Assembly (NCBI GenBank): GCA_028278145.1
Contig: JANQEV010000074.1
Location: 1 to 38,062, forward strand
Length of the DNA: 38,062 nt
From: Chromatiales bacterium
GTDB taxonomy: Bacteria > Pseudomonadota > Gammaproteobacteria > Chromatiales > Chromatiaceae
Reading direction: 5' to 3'
Part shown: in pieces, positions 9,208 through 19,243 of the stretch
Numbering within the stretch: the stretch's first letter is position 1
Layout of the letters: the number at the start of each line of letters is the position of its first letter
The notes under the pieces: generated by a model
What the model saw: the letters and a program-made list of their open reading frames with translations, nothing else
Database searches by the model: none
What the model was told of the DNA's origin: nothing
Translations under genes and position numbers: made by a program

Positions 9208-9245
9208 GGCGTTAAGTGGAAAAAAGTGGGTTTTTATGGAAATTT
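9206..9245 (+). promoter_or_regulatory. MraZ operator: four TGG repeats at exact 10-nt spacing
   Basis: TGGC (9207), TGGA (9217), TGGG (9227) and TGGA (9237) recur every 10 nt, each preceded by A or G and mostly followed by an A- or T-rich tail. MraZ is known in E. coli to bind TGGGN repeats separated by 5 nt (period 10) upstream of its own gene and repress it. The repeats cover the -10 box, the predicted start and the early leader, which fits autorepression. A further TGGGG at 9186 is one base out of register. Confidence 0.75.
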
Positions 9246-9262
9246 AAGGGGGAGGCCCGGTC

Positions 9263-9721
9263 TTGTTTCGAGGGGTTAACAGACTCAACCTGGATGCCAA
9301 GGGGCGGTTCGCGATTCCGACTAAGTATCGTGAGCGGCTCAGGGATTGCTGTGCCTCGCAATTGGTGATCACTATTGACCCAAATGACCATTGCCTCCTT
9401 ATCTATCCATCTCCTGAGTTCCAGGAGATTGAGCGCAAGCTGATGCGCCTGCCTTCCTTTAATAAGGGTGCCCGGCGGCTGCAGCGCCTGCTGGTGGGAC
9501 ATGCCATTGAGGTGGATATGGATGGTCAGGGCAGAGTTCTGCTCCCACCACCACTACGGGAGTTTGCTCAGATGAATAAGCATGCAGTGCTGATTGGGCA
9601 GGGCAACAAGTTTGAGTTGTGGGATGAGGGGCGTTGGAACGAGCTGCGTGAGAGCTGGTTGGAAGAGTCTGATCTGGAACAGCTCGATTTGCCGGCAGAC
9701 CTGGAAACATTGTCCATCTGA
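9263..9721 (+). CDS. mraZ: Transcriptional regulator MraZ (TTG start)
   Basis: DNA-binding repressor of the dcw cluster, a ring-forming protein of the SpoVT-AbrB fold. The 152-residue product has both family repeats: [17 protein letters not shown] near residues 7-23 and [17 protein letters not shown] near 84-100. Length matches E. coli MraZ. The start is a TTG at 9263, chosen because GGGGGAGG lies about 7 nt upstream and [11 protein letters not shown] aligns with the family N terminus (usually MFRG); no ATG fits. It is the first gene after the promoter and phased TGG repeats at 9178-9245, which it probably binds. Its stop overlaps the rsmH start by one base (TGATG). Confidence 0.96.
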   Translation: MFRGVNRLNLDAKGRFAIPTKYRERLRDCCASQLVITIDPNDHCLLIYPSPEFQEIERKLMRLPSFNKGARRLQRLLVGHAIEVDMDGQGRVLLPPPLREFAQMNKHAVLIGQGNKFELWDEGRWNELRESWLEESDLEQLDLPADLETLSI

Positions 9722-10659
9722 TGGGTGCTCCAGCCGACCACATACCGGTGCTCTTTGAAGATGCGCTGGAGGCCCTGACTATATCCTCATCCGGGATATA
9801 TATAGATGGAACCTTTGGTCGGGGTGGGCACAGTGGTGCGATCTTACAACGCCTGGGCAGTGATGGTCGGCTTCTGGCTATTGATAAAGATCCGGAAGCA
9901 GTAGCTTATGCCGAGCAGATGTTCGGCGGAGATGAGAGATTTTCTATAAGGCATGGGTCATTCGCCATGTTAGAGCAGCTGGCACAACAAGATGGTGTAG
10001 CCGGAAGCGTCGATGGAGTGCTCCTCGACCTTGGGGTCTCTTCACCCCAACTGGATGACCCGGCTCGCGGTTTCAGCTTTCTGCGTAATGGTCCCCTGGA
10101 TATGCGTATGGACAGCAGTTCTGGTATGAGTGCTGCACAGTGGTTGGCAATCGCTGAAGCCAAGGATATTTCCCAGGTGCTGAAAGAGTATGGTGATGAA
10201 AAGTTTGCCAAGCGTATCGCGCGGGCCATTGTCGAGACACGCCAGGAGCAGCCTATAGATACCACTGGTCAGCTGGCAGCCATTATTGAGCAGGCTGTTC
10301 CCACTCGTGAGCGTGAGAAGCACCCGGCTACGCGCAGCTTTCAGGCCATACGTATCTATATAAATACAGAACTTGATGACCTGAGAAAGTGTCTGGATCA
10401 GTCATTGCGGGTGCTGGCACCAGGCGGGCGTCTGGCGGTGGTCAGTTTCCACTCACTGGAAGATAGGATTGTAAAGCGCTTCATAAGAGAGAGTGCGCGC
10501 GGTGATGATTTTCCTGTGGGTCTGCCTGTAACCCAGGAGCAGCTGCAGCCAAAGTTACGTGTGGTAGGTAAGGCGATCCACCCATCTGCTGAAGAGATAG
10601 ATATGAACCCCAGGGCGCGCAGCGCCGTGCTCAGGGTGGCAGAGAGGTTGGCGGCATGA
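9721..10659 (+). CDS. rsmH: 16S rRNA (cytosine-1402-N4)-methyltransferase
   Basis: SAM-dependent enzyme that methylates N4 of C1402 in the decoding centre of 16S rRNA (formerly MraW). The 312-residue product begins with [13 protein letters not shown], followed by the SAM-binding motif [15 protein letters not shown] near 29-43, LAIDKDPEA near 52-60, [16 protein letters not shown] near 99-114 and, toward the end, [15 protein letters not shown], all diagnostic for the family. The full family length is present. It is second in the dcw cluster, sharing one base with mraZ and four with ftsL (ATGA), so translation is coupled on both sides. Confidence 0.97.
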   Translation: MGAPADHIPVLFEDALEALTISSSGIYIDGTFGRGGHSGAILQRLGSDGRLLAIDKDPEAVAYAEQMFGGDERFSIRHGSFAMLEQLAQQDGVAGSVDGVLLDLGVSSPQLDDPARGFSFLRNGPLDMRMDSSSGMSAAQWLAIAEAKDISQVLKEYGDEKFAKRIARAIVETRQEQPIDTTGQLAAIIEQAVPTREREKHPATRSFQAIRIYINTELDDLRKCLDQSLRVLAPGGRLAVVSFHSLEDRIVKRFIRESARGDDFPVGLPVTQEQLQPKLRVVGKAIHPSAEEIDMNPRARSAVLRVAERLAA

Positions 10660-10928
10660 GTCCGCGCGGCATGGTGTTTGTGATTATGCTGGCTGTAGCC
10701 GTTGTGGCCTCGGCTACTGGGGTGGTGTATGCGAAATATGCTTCACGCAAACACTTTGTGGAACTGGAGTCCCTACGGTCACAGCGGGATGCAGTGGATG
10801 TGGAGTGGGGGCGGCTGCAATTGGAGCAGAGTACCTGGGCTACCCATGGACGGGTAGAGCGTATCGCTCGGGAAAAACTGAATATGCGAATTCCTCTGGT
10901 GGAGGAAGTTAAGGTGATCAGGCCCTGA
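10656..10928 (+). CDS. ftsL: Cell division protein FtsL
   Basis: Small bitopic inner-membrane protein that joins FtsB and FtsQ and helps activate the FtsWI synthase. The 90-residue product has a short N-terminal tail, one membrane segment at about residues 5-26 ([20 protein letters not shown]) and a periplasmic coiled-coil-like stretch with the family's [13 protein letters not shown] ending near 71-79. Length, topology and position between rsmH and ftsI identify it better than sequence, which varies in this family. The start overlaps the rsmH stop by 4 nt and the stop is 2 nt before ftsI. Confidence 0.93.
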   Translation: MSPRGMVFVIMLAVAVVASATGVVYAKYASRKHFVELESLRSQRDAVDVEWGRLQLEQSTWATHGRVERIAREKLNMRIPLVEEVKVIRP

Positions 10929-10930
10929 CT

Positions 10931-12694
10931 ATGGCTGGTGAAAAACGCAAAAAACGGGCGGCGACAACATTGAAGCGTGAGCAGGCTGAACTGCCGCGCT
11001 ATCGTGCGCGACGTTGGGCGTTACTTACCCTGCTCTGGATTGCTGGAGCGGCTGTGGTCTGGCGCGCGGTGGACCAGCAGATATTTGAGACCGATTTTCT
11101 GCAGTACGAAGGTGAGCGGCGTCATTTGCGGGTAGTGGAGATACCAGCGCACCGCGGCATGATCATGGATCGCAGAGGTGAGCCATTGGCGGTGAGTACG
11201 CCAGTGGACTCCATCACTACCAACCCACGGGTAATTAGTACCAAGACAGGGGATCTGACTGCTTTGGCGAAAGTTCTGGGTCGAGATGTCAAGGCTTTGC
11301 AGAAACAGCTACAACAGCGGCAAGACCGCTCTTTCATGTATCTGAAGCGCAGGGCAAACCCTGATCTGAGTGAAAAGGTAATGCAGGTGGTGCGGGAGCA
11401 GAAGCTGGCTGGGGTGGAATTGCAGCGCGAATATCGTCGTTTCTACCCCAGTGGGGAAGTGTTTGCCCATGTGGTTGGTTTTACCAACATAGATGACAAA
11501 GGCCAGGAAGGGATTGAGCTGGCTTTTAATGAATGGCTTAGCGGTACCTCCGGTAGTAAACGTGTGATCCGTGATGGGCGGGCTCGGGTAGTAGCAGATG
11601 TAGAGAATATTAGGTCGCCACGACCGGGGCAGACACTGACCCTGAGTCTGGATTGGCGGGTGCAGTTCATGGCCTATCGTGAACTCAAGGCCGCGGTCAG
11701 CAAGCACAAGGCCCGTTCCGGCTCTGTGGTGGTGCTGGATGTAAAGACGGGTGAAGTCCTGGCCATGGTTAATCAGCCGGCATTCAATCCTAATGGTTCC
11801 AAGCATGGCAGTGGCCGCATGCGCAATCGGGCTATGACGGATCTGTTTGAGCCCGGTTCAACTATCAAGCCATTTGTGGTTGCCAGTGCTCTGGAGGAGG
11901 GGATTATCACTCCCGATAGCAAGATCAATACTGCACCAGGTCGCTTCAAGGTGGGTAAAAACCTGATTAAGGATATTCGTAACTACGGCGTGATAGATAT
12001 TGCCACGGTGATTCGGAAATCCAGCAATGTGGGTATCAGTAAGATTGCCCTGGATGTTCCTGCGGAAGAGCTGTGGAATAGCTTCCTGGGTTTGGGGTTT
12101 GGCTCCTCCACCAATACTGGTTTCCCGGGTGAGGCCGGTGGGGTCTTGGCGGCATTTGATCAGTGGTCCAAGTTTGATCATGCCACCCTTGCCTTCGGAT
12201 ATGGCCTATCGGTAACTCCATTACAACTGGCCCGTGCCTATGCGGTATTGGCGTCAGACGGACTAAATCTACCGGTTACTATTCAGCGGCGTGATACCCA
12301 GGTGGAGGGTACCAGGGTATTCAGTCCGGCCACTGCCGCCACCGTTCGCTCCATGCTGGAGAAGGTGGTGTCGGCAGAAGGGACGGCGCCGGCAGCAGCA
12401 ATCAAAGGTTATCGGGTAGCAGGTAAGACCGGCACAGTGCGCAAGAGTATCTCTGGCGGTTACTCGGAAGATAGATTTTTCTCCGTGTTTGCCGGCATGG
12501 CCCCGGCCACTGATCCGCGACTGGTGGCAGTGGTAATGATTGATGAGCCAAGTGCGGGGAAATATTACGGAGGTCAGGTGGCAGCGCCAGTGTTCTCCAA
12601 GGTGATGGGTGGTGCGTTGCGACTGTTGAATGTATCCCCGGATAAGTTTCCTGGTGACAGTCTGCGTATGGCCAAGAGTGGGGGAGGACGCTGA
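10931..12694 (+). CDS. ftsI: Peptidoglycan D,D-transpeptidase FtsI (PBP3)
   Basis: Divisome transpeptidase that cross-links septal peptidoglycan, working with FtsW in the inner membrane and periplasm. The 587-residue product has a basic cytoplasmic tail, one membrane segment at about 29-45, the PBP dimer domain (RGMIMDRRGEPLAVS near 75-89), and a transpeptidase domain with all three active-site motifs: STIK at 310-313 (nucleophile Ser310), SSN at 364-366 and KTG at 499-501. Length is that of gammaproteobacterial FtsI. It starts 2 nt after ftsL, and its stop shares one base with the murE start. Confidence 0.97.
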   Translation: MAGEKRKKRAATTLKREQAELPRYRARRWALLTLLWIAGAAVVWRAVDQQIFETDFLQYEGERRHLRVVEIPAHRGMIMDRRGEPLAVSTPVDSITTNPRVISTKTGDLTALAKVLGRDVKALQKQLQQRQDRSFMYLKRRANPDLSEKVMQVVREQKLAGVELQREYRRFYPSGEVFAHVVGFTNIDDKGQEGIELAFNEWLSGTSGSKRVIRDGRARVVADVENIRSPRPGQTLTLSLDWRVQFMAYRELKAAVSKHKARSGSVVVLDVKTGEVLAMVNQPAFNPNGSKHGSGRMRNRAMTDLFEPGSTIKPFVVASALEEGIITPDSKINTAPGRFKVGKNLIKDIRNYGVIDIATVIRKSSNVGISKIALDVPAEELWNSFLGLGFGSSTNTGFPGEAGGVLAAFDQWSKFDHATLAFGYGLSVTPLQLARAYAVLASDGLNLPVTIQRRDTQVEGTRVFSPATAATVRSMLEKVVSAEGTAPAAAIKGYRVAGKTGTVRKSISGGYSEDRFFSVFAGMAPATDPRLVAVVMIDEPSAGKYYGGQVAAPVFSKVMGGALRLLNVSPDKFPGDSLRMAKSGGGR

Positions 12695-14226
12695 TGGTTA
12701 ACTCCACGTCCAAACCTGAGTTGAAACTGTCTGAGCTTCTCAGTGGGTTTACCAGTGTCGATCCGGAGCTGGATTGCACAGTAAGTCACATTACTCTTGA
12801 TAGCCGGCAGGTACAGAGTGAAACCCTGTTTCTGGCCTGCTCCGGCGGTGAACTGCATGGCATGGATTTTCTGGAGCAGGCGCTGGAGAACGGTGCCCGT
12901 GCCGTGGCTTATGAGCCAGATGAGAACTGGGATGAGCAGCGGATTCAGCAGCTACCGGTTATGCCCTCTGTTCCATTTATTGGGGTAGAGGAATTGAGTG
13001 TGCGCGCCAGTGAGATTGCTGGCAGATTTTATCAGCATCCTAGTCGCAATATGAGCGTCACTGGCGTTACCGGCACCAATGGCAAGACCAGTAGCACCAT
13101 GTTCCTGGCCCAGGCTATGGGTGATCAGGTTGATTGCGGCGTAGTAGGAACTCTGGGCAGTGGTTTTCCTAATGACCTGCGTCCCGGAACCCACACCACT
13201 CCTGATCCGGTAGGTCTGCAACGCATAATGTCCGAGCTGAAAGCTGATGGCGCCAGTTGTATAGCCATGGAGGTATCATCCCATGCCCTGGAGCAGCGCC
13301 GGGTGGAGGCGATCCATTTCGATGTCGCTGTTTTCACCAACCTGAGCAGGGATCATCTGGACTACCACGGCACTATGGAGGCCTACGGTGCCTCCAAGAT
13401 GCGTCTGTTTAAAATGCCGGGCATTCGTTGCGCGGTAATCAATCTGGATGATCCATTTGGGTTGCAACTGTTAGCCAGGCTGCCGGCCGGAGTGCTGGCT
13501 TTGGGGTATGGCCTGAATCAGCAGACAGAGATCCCTGAGCGGCTGGATGGGTGGGCCTGGGCCATGGATATACAGCAGGATGGCCGTGGTATGTCGGTTC
13601 AGGTGCAGACCAGCCGAGGTGATGGGGAGTTTAACACCGGGCTGTTGGGGCGCTTCAATGTAAGCAACCTGTTGGCAGTTCTCAATGTAATGCTGTTTCA
13701 GGGCATAGGTCTTACGGATGCGCTGGAGCGACTGTCTCATCTACAAACCGTGGCAGGCCGTATGGAGCGTCACGGCGGAAATCAACAGCCGCTGGTAGTG
13801 GTGGACTATTCGCATACTCCAGATGCCCTGGAGCATGCTTTAGAAGCTGCCAGAGCGCACACTGCTGGCAGCTTGATCTGTGTATTTGGTTGTGGTGGTG
13901 ACCGGGATAATGGCAAGCGTCCGCTTATGGGTGGTATAGCTGAGCGCCTGGCTGATCGGGTAATCGTTACCGATGACAATCCGCGCACTGAGGATGGTGA
14001 CGGGATTATTGCCGATATCCTGAAAGGGATGGAGCAGCCAGCCAGTGCTCTGGTACAGCGTGATCGCGCCAGTGCCATCAGGATAGCGGTGGCTGAGGCC
14101 GTCGCAGGAGACCTGGTGCTGGTGTGTGGCAAGGGACATGAAGACTACCAGCTGGTGGGTGATCAGCGCCTTCATTTCAGTGATCGGGAACAGGTGTTAC
14201 TGGCATTGGAGGAAAGTGCGGCATGA
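12694..14226 (+). CDS. murE: UDP-MurNAc-tripeptide ligase MurE (meso-DAP type)
   Basis: Cytosolic ATP ligase that adds meso-diaminopimelate to UDP-MurNAc-L-Ala-D-Glu. The 510-residue product has the ATP loop GVTGTNGKTSST near 123-134, the DHLDYHGTMEAY block, and DNPR near 428-431, the signature that selects meso-DAP over lysine. The central and C-terminal Mur-ligase domains are complete (VVVDYSHTPDALE, VFGCGGDRDNGKRP). The peptidoglycan is therefore predicted to be the Gram-negative A1-gamma type. It overlaps ftsI by one base and murF by four. Confidence 0.97.
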   Translation: MVNSTSKPELKLSELLSGFTSVDPELDCTVSHITLDSRQVQSETLFLACSGGELHGMDFLEQALENGARAVAYEPDENWDEQRIQQLPVMPSVPFIGVEELSVRASEIAGRFYQHPSRNMSVTGVTGTNGKTSSTMFLAQAMGDQVDCGVVGTLGSGFPNDLRPGTHTTPDPVGLQRIMSELKADGASCIAMEVSSHALEQRRVEAIHFDVAVFTNLSRDHLDYHGTMEAYGASKMRLFKMPGIRCAVINLDDPFGLQLLARLPAGVLALGYGLNQQTEIPERLDGWAWAMDIQQDGRGMSVQVQTSRGDGEFNTGLLGRFNVSNLLAVLNVMLFQGIGLTDALERLSHLQTVAGRMERHGGNQQPLVVVDYSHTPDALEHALEAARAHTAGSLICVFGCGGDRDNGKRPLMGGIAERLADRVIVTDDNPRTEDGDGIIADILKGMEQPASALVQRDRASAIRIAVAEAVAGDLVLVCGKGHEDYQLVGDQRLHFSDREQVLLALEESAA

Positions 14227-15596
14227 TCAGCATGACCCTCACAGAAACCGCCAGCATCCTGAATGGGCATCTTACAGGTGCCGATGCTTCTTTCTCTTCG
14301 GTTAGTACCGACAGCCGCAACCTGGAATCTGGGCAGCTGTTTGTGGCCCTGAGCGGTCCCAATTTTGACGCACATGACTATATATCTCAGGTGGAGCAGG
14401 CCGGCGCGGCCGGTGCAATAGTGCAGCGTGAGCTGGATACCGATCTTCCCTGTATTCAGGTGCAGGATACCCTCAAGGGTCTGGGGCAGCTGGCCTCGGC
14501 TTGGAGGACAAAGAGTGGCGCCACAGTCGCTGCAGTTACCGGCAGCAATGGTAAGACCACTGTGAAGGAGATGCTGGCTGCCATCATGGCTTGTCGGGGG
14601 AGTGTCCTGGCTACACAGGGCAATCTGAATAATGAGATCGGACTTCCGCTTACCCTATTGCGCCTTCAGGAGCAGGAGTATGCCGTGGTGGAGATGGGTG
14701 CCAATCATCCTGGTGAGATTGCAATTCTGACCCGTATTGCAGCACCTGATGTGGCTTTGATCACCAACGCAGGACGTGCCCACCTGGAGGGCTTTGGCAG
14801 TGTAGAAGGGGTAGCGCATGCCAAGGGTGAGATCGCTCTTGGGCTGGATCAGACTGGAACATTTGTGTTCAACGCAGATGATGATTGGGCTGGACTATGG
14901 CATGAACTGGCCGCTGGGCGACCAGTGCGTACCTTTGGGTTTGATCCTGCGGCAGATGTCACGGTCCAGGAGCAGAGTCTGCGCAGTGAATGGCGCAGTG
15001 ATGGCTTCTATAACTGTTTTACGGTGCGTACACCAGAGGGTGAGTTTGAGGTTGAGTTGGGGCTGGCTGGAAAACACAACTGCAGAAATGCCTTGGCTGC
15101 CATTGCAGTGGCCGGAGTGATGGGTGCCACATCGGATGAGATATGTAGTGGGTTGGCCCAGGTTAAGCCGGTTGCAGGCAGGCTCAATCCTATGCTGGGA
15201 AAGGGAGGTGTATTTCTGATTGATGACAGCTATAACGCCAACCCGGACTCCGTATCTGCAGCCATCGAGGTGCTAGCTGGAAGCTCTGCAGTATCAGACT
15301 GTCGTTTCCTGGTGCTGGGAGAGTTGGCTGAGCTGGGTGAAGGTGTGGAGCAGATCTACCGTCAGCTGGGAGATCTGGCCAGGGCCGCCGGTATAGAACA
15401 TCTGTATGCAGTTGGCGTTGCAGCAGATGCTGCAGAATCCTTCGGTGCTGGTGGTCGTGGCTTCCAGGATAAAGAGCAGTTGATAACAACTTTAAGAAAT
15501 GAATTGAGGTTCGGGGATATGGTTTTGGTGAAGGGTTCGCGCACGGCAGCTATGGAAGCAGTCATTCATGCGCTAAGCGAAGGGGAGGAGGGCTGA
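14223..15596 (+). CDS. murF: UDP-MurNAc-tripeptide--D-Ala-D-Ala ligase
   Basis: Last cytosolic Mur ligase; adds D-Ala-D-Ala to UDP-MurNAc-tripeptide using ATP. The 457-residue product has [16 protein letters not shown] near the N terminus, the ATP loop [12 protein letters not shown] at about 106-117, [22 protein letters not shown], and the C-terminal [11 protein letters not shown] and [12 protein letters not shown] motifs. This is the usual family length. It begins inside the murE stop (ATGA overlap); a second Met three codons in is also possible. mraY starts 2 nt after its stop codon. Confidence 0.97.
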   Translation: MISMTLTETASILNGHLTGADASFSSVSTDSRNLESGQLFVALSGPNFDAHDYISQVEQAGAAGAIVQRELDTDLPCIQVQDTLKGLGQLASAWRTKSGATVAAVTGSNGKTTVKEMLAAIMACRGSVLATQGNLNNEIGLPLTLLRLQEQEYAVVEMGANHPGEIAILTRIAAPDVALITNAGRAHLEGFGSVEGVAHAKGEIALGLDQTGTFVFNADDDWAGLWHELAAGRPVRTFGFDPAADVTVQEQSLRSEWRSDGFYNCFTVRTPEGEFEVELGLAGKHNCRNALAAIAVAGVMGATSDEICSGLAQVKPVAGRLNPMLGKGGVFLIDDSYNANPDSVSAAIEVLAGSSAVSDCRFLVLGELAELGEGVEQIYRQLGDLARAAGIEHLYAVGVAADAAESFGAGGRGFQDKEQLITTLRNELRFGDMVLVKGSRTAAMEAVIHALSEGEEG

Positions 15597-15597
15597 T

Positions 15598-16680
15598 ATG
15601 TTGCTATATCTGGCTGAATATCTGGCTCAATATGATACTGGCTTCACCGTGTTTCAGTATCTGACCCTGCGCGGTATCCTGGGTGCGCTCACCGCCCTGG
15701 TCATATCTTTCATGGTTGGTCCGGTGATGATTCGTAAACTCAGCTTTCATCAGATCGGACAGACGGTGCGGGATGATGGTCCCGAAAGTCATCTCTCCAA
15801 GGCTGGAACTCCAACTATGGGTGGGGCCTTGCTGTTGGTTGCGATCGGTATAAGTACCTTGCTGTGGTCAGACCTGAGCAACCGCTATGTGTGGGTGGTG
15901 TTGCTGGTGACCCTGCTGTTTGGCGCTATAGGTTTCTATGACGATTATAAAAAGCTGGCCCTGAATGATCCCAAGGGTCTGTCCGCCCGTTATAAGTATC
16001 TGTCCCAGTCTCTGGTTGGTTTGGGTGCGGCACTATTTCTCTACTATACCTCCAGCCTGCCGGCTGAGACCCAGCTCATCATACCCTTTGTAAAGGATGT
16101 GGTGATTGAGATGGGTCCATGGTTTGTAATTCTTACCTACTTCGTGATTGTCGGTACCAGCAATGCGGTCAATCTCACTGATGGTCTGGATGGTCTGGCC
16201 ATTATGCCTACCGTTCTGGTGGCTGGGGCACTGGGCGTCTTTGTCTATGTTTCCGGTCATTCCGGAATTGCCGACTATCTGCTGATTCCGTACCTGCCGG
16301 GCCTGGGTGAAGTGGTGATCTTTTGTGGTGCCCTTATTGGTTCCGGCCTGGGTTTTCTCTGGTTCAACGCCTATCCGGCCCAGGTGTTTATGGGAGATGT
16401 GGGGGCGTTGGCACTGGGTGCTGCCCTGGGAGTGGTGGCAGTGGTGGCGCGTCAGGAGCTGGTGCTGGTGATCATGGGTGGTGTGTTTGTGATGGAGACG
16501 GTGTCGGTGATTCTGCAGGTAGGCTCATACAAGCTTACCGGTCGGCGTATCTTTCGCATGGCGCCACTGCACCACCATTTCGAATTGAAGGGCTGGCCGG
16601 AGCCCAGGGTTATTGTCCGGTTCTGGATTATTACTGTGATTCTGGTGTTGATTGGTTTGGCCAGTCTCAAGATTAGATAG
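15598..16680 (+). CDS. mraY: Phospho-MurNAc-pentapeptide translocase
   Basis: Polytopic inner-membrane enzyme that moves phospho-MurNAc-pentapeptide from UDP onto undecaprenyl phosphate to make lipid I. The 360-residue product has about ten hydrophobic segments and the catalytic signatures FYDDYKKL (aspartate pair), [21 protein letters not shown] and [13 protein letters not shown]. The N terminus [21 protein letters not shown] is typical of gammaproteobacterial MraY. It lies 1 nt after murF and before murD. Confidence 0.97.
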   Translation: MLLYLAEYLAQYDTGFTVFQYLTLRGILGALTALVISFMVGPVMIRKLSFHQIGQTVRDDGPESHLSKAGTPTMGGALLLVAIGISTLLWSDLSNRYVWVVLLVTLLFGAIGFYDDYKKLALNDPKGLSARYKYLSQSLVGLGAALFLYYTSSLPAETQLIIPFVKDVVIEMGPWFVILTYFVIVGTSNAVNLTDGLDGLAIMPTVLVAGALGVFVYVSGHSGIADYLLIPYLPGLGEVVIFCGALIGSGLGFLWFNAYPAQVFMGDVGALALGAALGVVAVVARQELVLVIMGGVFVMETVSVILQVGSYKLTGRRIFRMAPLHHHFELKGWPEPRVIVRFWIITVILVLIGLASLKIR

Positions 16681-16715
16681 CTATGAATTGTGCAGTATTA
16701 ACCAAGGGGATACGC

Positions 16716-18062
16716 ATGCAGCAAATGGAGGCAAAGGAGTACAAGACTCTGATTGTCGGTCTGGGCAAGACCGGACTCTCCTGTGCGCGCTATCTGTCGG
16801 CCCAGGGTGTTCCAGTGGCAATTACTGATACCAGGGAGCAGCCGCCTGGGCTGGAGGCTTTGAGATCAGAACTCCCTGATCTGGCCCTGTTCCTGGGTGG
16901 TTTCGATGCCTCAGTGTTTGATGCGGCAGATCGGCTGGTGGTGTCTCCCGGTGTTCCGGTGTCAGAGCCTCTGATCCAGGAGGCCATGGAGCGGGGCGTG
17001 CCAGTGGTGGGTGATATAGAACTGTTTGCTCAGATAGCCGATGCTCCGGTGATTGCCATAACCGGCTCCAATGGCAAGAGTACGGTAACCACATTGGTCG
17101 GTGCTATGGCGGAGCAGGCCGGTCTGCGTACCATGATCGGTGGTAACCTTGGTGAGCCAGCTCTTGATCTGCTGGGGCGTGGAGCAGAGCTTTACGTCCT
17201 GGAACTTTCCAGTTTTCAGCTGGAGACCACCAGCTCTCTGCATTCCAAGGCTGCGGTGGTGTTGAATATCTCTTCCGATCATATGGACCGCTATTCCGGT
17301 GTGGAAGCCTATGCCAAGGTCAAGTCAGATATCTACAATCAAGCTGAGATAGGTGTCTACAATCTGGATGACCCCAGGGTAGTGGCTATGAGCCAGGGGC
17401 AGGAGAGCGATCTGTTCTTTACCCTGAACCAGCCGGGCCAAAACTGTTTCGGCATCTGTCGCATAGATGGCATCGAGTGGATCTGTTATGAGCAGCGGGC
17501 ACTTCTGCCCGCAGCCGTGCTCTTGATGCCAGGACGGCATAATCTAAGTAATGCCCTGGCAGCCCTGGCCCTGGGTAGTGCCATGGGTCTGCCGGATAGT
17601 GCCATGCTGGATGCCCTGAAGCAGTTCCGAGGTCTCCCGCATCGTACCCAGTTTGTAGCAGAACATGCAGGTGTGCGCTGGTACAACGATTCCAAGGGTA
17701 CCAACGTGGGTGCCTGCGTTGCTGCCCTACAGGGATTTGAGGGTAAGGGCAAGACTGTGCTGATCGCTGGTGGAGACTCCAAGGGGGCAGACTTCTCTGT
17801 TCTGGCGCCAGTGGTGCAGCAGACGGCACGGGCTGTGGTGCTGATTGGTCGGGATGCTCCAGTTATTGAACAGGCGCTTGCAGGTACAGTGCCCCTGTTG
17901 CATGCAGCATCCATGGAGGAAGCTGTTTCTATAGCGGCTGAGCAGGCCCGGTCTGGGGATCGGGTGCTTCTGTCTCCTGCCTGCGCCAGCTTTGACATGT
18001 TTTCAGGTTATGAGCAGCGCGGCCAGGTATTCATGGATGCAGTGGCGGAGGTGATTCAATGA
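16716..18062 (+). CDS. murD: UDP-MurNAc-L-alanine--D-glutamate ligase
   Basis: Cytosolic ATP ligase adding D-glutamate to UDP-MurNAc-L-Ala. The product has LIVGLGKTGLSCARYL for UDP binding at the N terminus, the ATP loop ITGSNGKSTVTTL near 114-126, LELSSFQLE, NISSDHMDRY, RWYNDSKGTNVGA and LLSPACASFDMF. The frame is also open from an ATG at 16683 (459 aa), but only the ATG at 16716 has a proper ribosome site (AAGGGG, about 6 nt upstream), and it gives the family-like N terminus and 448 residues. The stop overlaps the ftsW start by 4 nt. Confidence 0.95.
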   Translation: MQQMEAKEYKTLIVGLGKTGLSCARYLSAQGVPVAITDTREQPPGLEALRSELPDLALFLGGFDASVFDAADRLVVSPGVPVSEPLIQEAMERGVPVVGDIELFAQIADAPVIAITGSNGKSTVTTLVGAMAEQAGLRTMIGGNLGEPALDLLGRGAELYVLELSSFQLETTSSLHSKAAVVLNISSDHMDRYSGVEAYAKVKSDIYNQAEIGVYNLDDPRVVAMSQGQESDLFFTLNQPGQNCFGICRIDGIEWICYEQRALLPAAVLLMPGRHNLSNALAALALGSAMGLPDSAMLDALKQFRGLPHRTQFVAEHAGVRWYNDSKGTNVGACVAALQGFEGKGKTVLIAGGDSKGADFSVLAPVVQQTARAVVLIGRDAPVIEQALAGTVPLLHAASMEEAVSIAAEQARSGDRVLLSPACASFDMFSGYEQRGQVFMDAVAEVIQ

Positions 18063-19243
18063 GCGCCACTATCCGCACTCAGGCAACCTCAGAGCGGGTG
18101 GGATTTCAGCTTCCGGAGCTGGACTATACCCTGATTGTCGCCGCCTGCGCGCTCCTGGGTCTGGGTTTGGTAATGGTGGCTTCAGCTTCACTGCACCGGG
18201 TGGGTGATGCTCCTTTCTATTTTGTACTAAGGCACCTGATTGCTGTGGGTATTGGTCTGGCGGCTGCAGTGGTGATGTTTCAGGTTCCAGTTAAGCAGCT
18301 GCAGAAGATGGGTGGCGTACTCTATCTGTTTGGGTTGTTTCTACTGCTTCTGGTGTTGTTGCCAGGGCTGGGAAGAGAAGTGAACGGTGCCACCAGGTGG
18401 ATACCGATAGGTCCGTTCAGTCTGCAGAGTTCCGAGTTTATGAAGCTGTTCCTGGTGGTATATATCGCTGGCTACCTGGTACGTCGGCAGCTGGAAGTTA
18501 CCCATACGGTCTGGGGTTTTATCAAGCCCATGATCCTGCTGGTGCTGGCAAGCACTCTGATCATGATTCAACCAGATTTTGGCACCACCACGGTACTGTT
18601 GGTTACTGCACTGGGAATGCTGTTTCTCGGTGGGGTTCCGGTATGGCAGTTTCTTATCCTCATCATACTGGCAGGCTCAGCGATGTTTACCCTGGTTATA
18701 TTCTCACCTTATCGATTGCAGCGGGTTACGGCGTTCCTGGATCCATGGGCTGATGTGCAGAACAGTGGTTACCAGCTGGCTCAGGCCCTGATTGCGTTTG
18801 GGCGTGGTGAGTGGTTTGGGGTGGGTCTGGGTAATGGTATTCAGAAACTGTTCTATCTGCCGGAAGCGCATACTGACTTTCTGATGGCAGTAATAGGGGA
18901 AGAGCTTGGGTTAATGGGGACCATGTTGGTGATTGTGCTGTTTGCGGTAATTGTATGGCGTGCGTTTTCCATTGGCGCTAAGGCCGAGCAACTTGAACTG
19001 CGCTTTTCCTCGTACATGGCTCAGGGTTTTGGATTGTGGTTTGGGATTCAGGCTTTTATCAACATAGGAGTAAATGTTGGCCTGCTACCGACCAAGGGGC
19101 TGACTTTGCCGCTAATGAGTTATGGCGGTAACAGCATCATTGTGGCCTGTATGGTGATTGCAATCCTGGTGCGCATCGATTTTGAGAATCGACAACAGGA
19201 AGCATCCTCCAACGGAGATAAATTGCGATGGGCTCACGGGTGA
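18059..19243 (+). CDS. ftsW: Septal peptidoglycan glycosyltransferase FtsW (SEDS family)
   Basis: Polytopic inner-membrane polymerase that elongates septal glycan strands from lipid II together with FtsI. The 394-residue product has about ten membrane segments. SEDS signatures are present: REVNGATRWIPIGPFSLQ, SEFMKLFLVVY, PDFGTTTVLL, SGYQLAQALIAFGRGEWFGVGLG, LPEAHTDFLMAVIGEELG and PLMSYGGNS. FtsW rather than RodA is assigned from position between murD and murG and from the close fit to division-type members. It overlaps murD by 4 nt and murG by 16 nt. Confidence 0.96.
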   Translation: MSATIRTQATSERVGFQLPELDYTLIVAACALLGLGLVMVASASLHRVGDAPFYFVLRHLIAVGIGLAAAVVMFQVPVKQLQKMGGVLYLFGLFLLLLVLLPGLGREVNGATRWIPIGPFSLQSSEFMKLFLVVYIAGYLVRRQLEVTHTVWGFIKPMILLVLASTLIMIQPDFGTTTVLLVTALGMLFLGGVPVWQFLILIILAGSAMFTLVIFSPYRLQRVTAFLDPWADVQNSGYQLAQALIAFGRGEWFGVGLGNGIQKLFYLPEAHTDFLMAVIGEELGLMGTMLVIVLFAVIVWRAFSIGAKAEQLELRFSSYMAQGFGLWFGIQAFINIGVNVGLLPTKGLTLPLMSYGGNSIIVACMVIAILVRIDFENRQQEASSNGDKLRWAHG

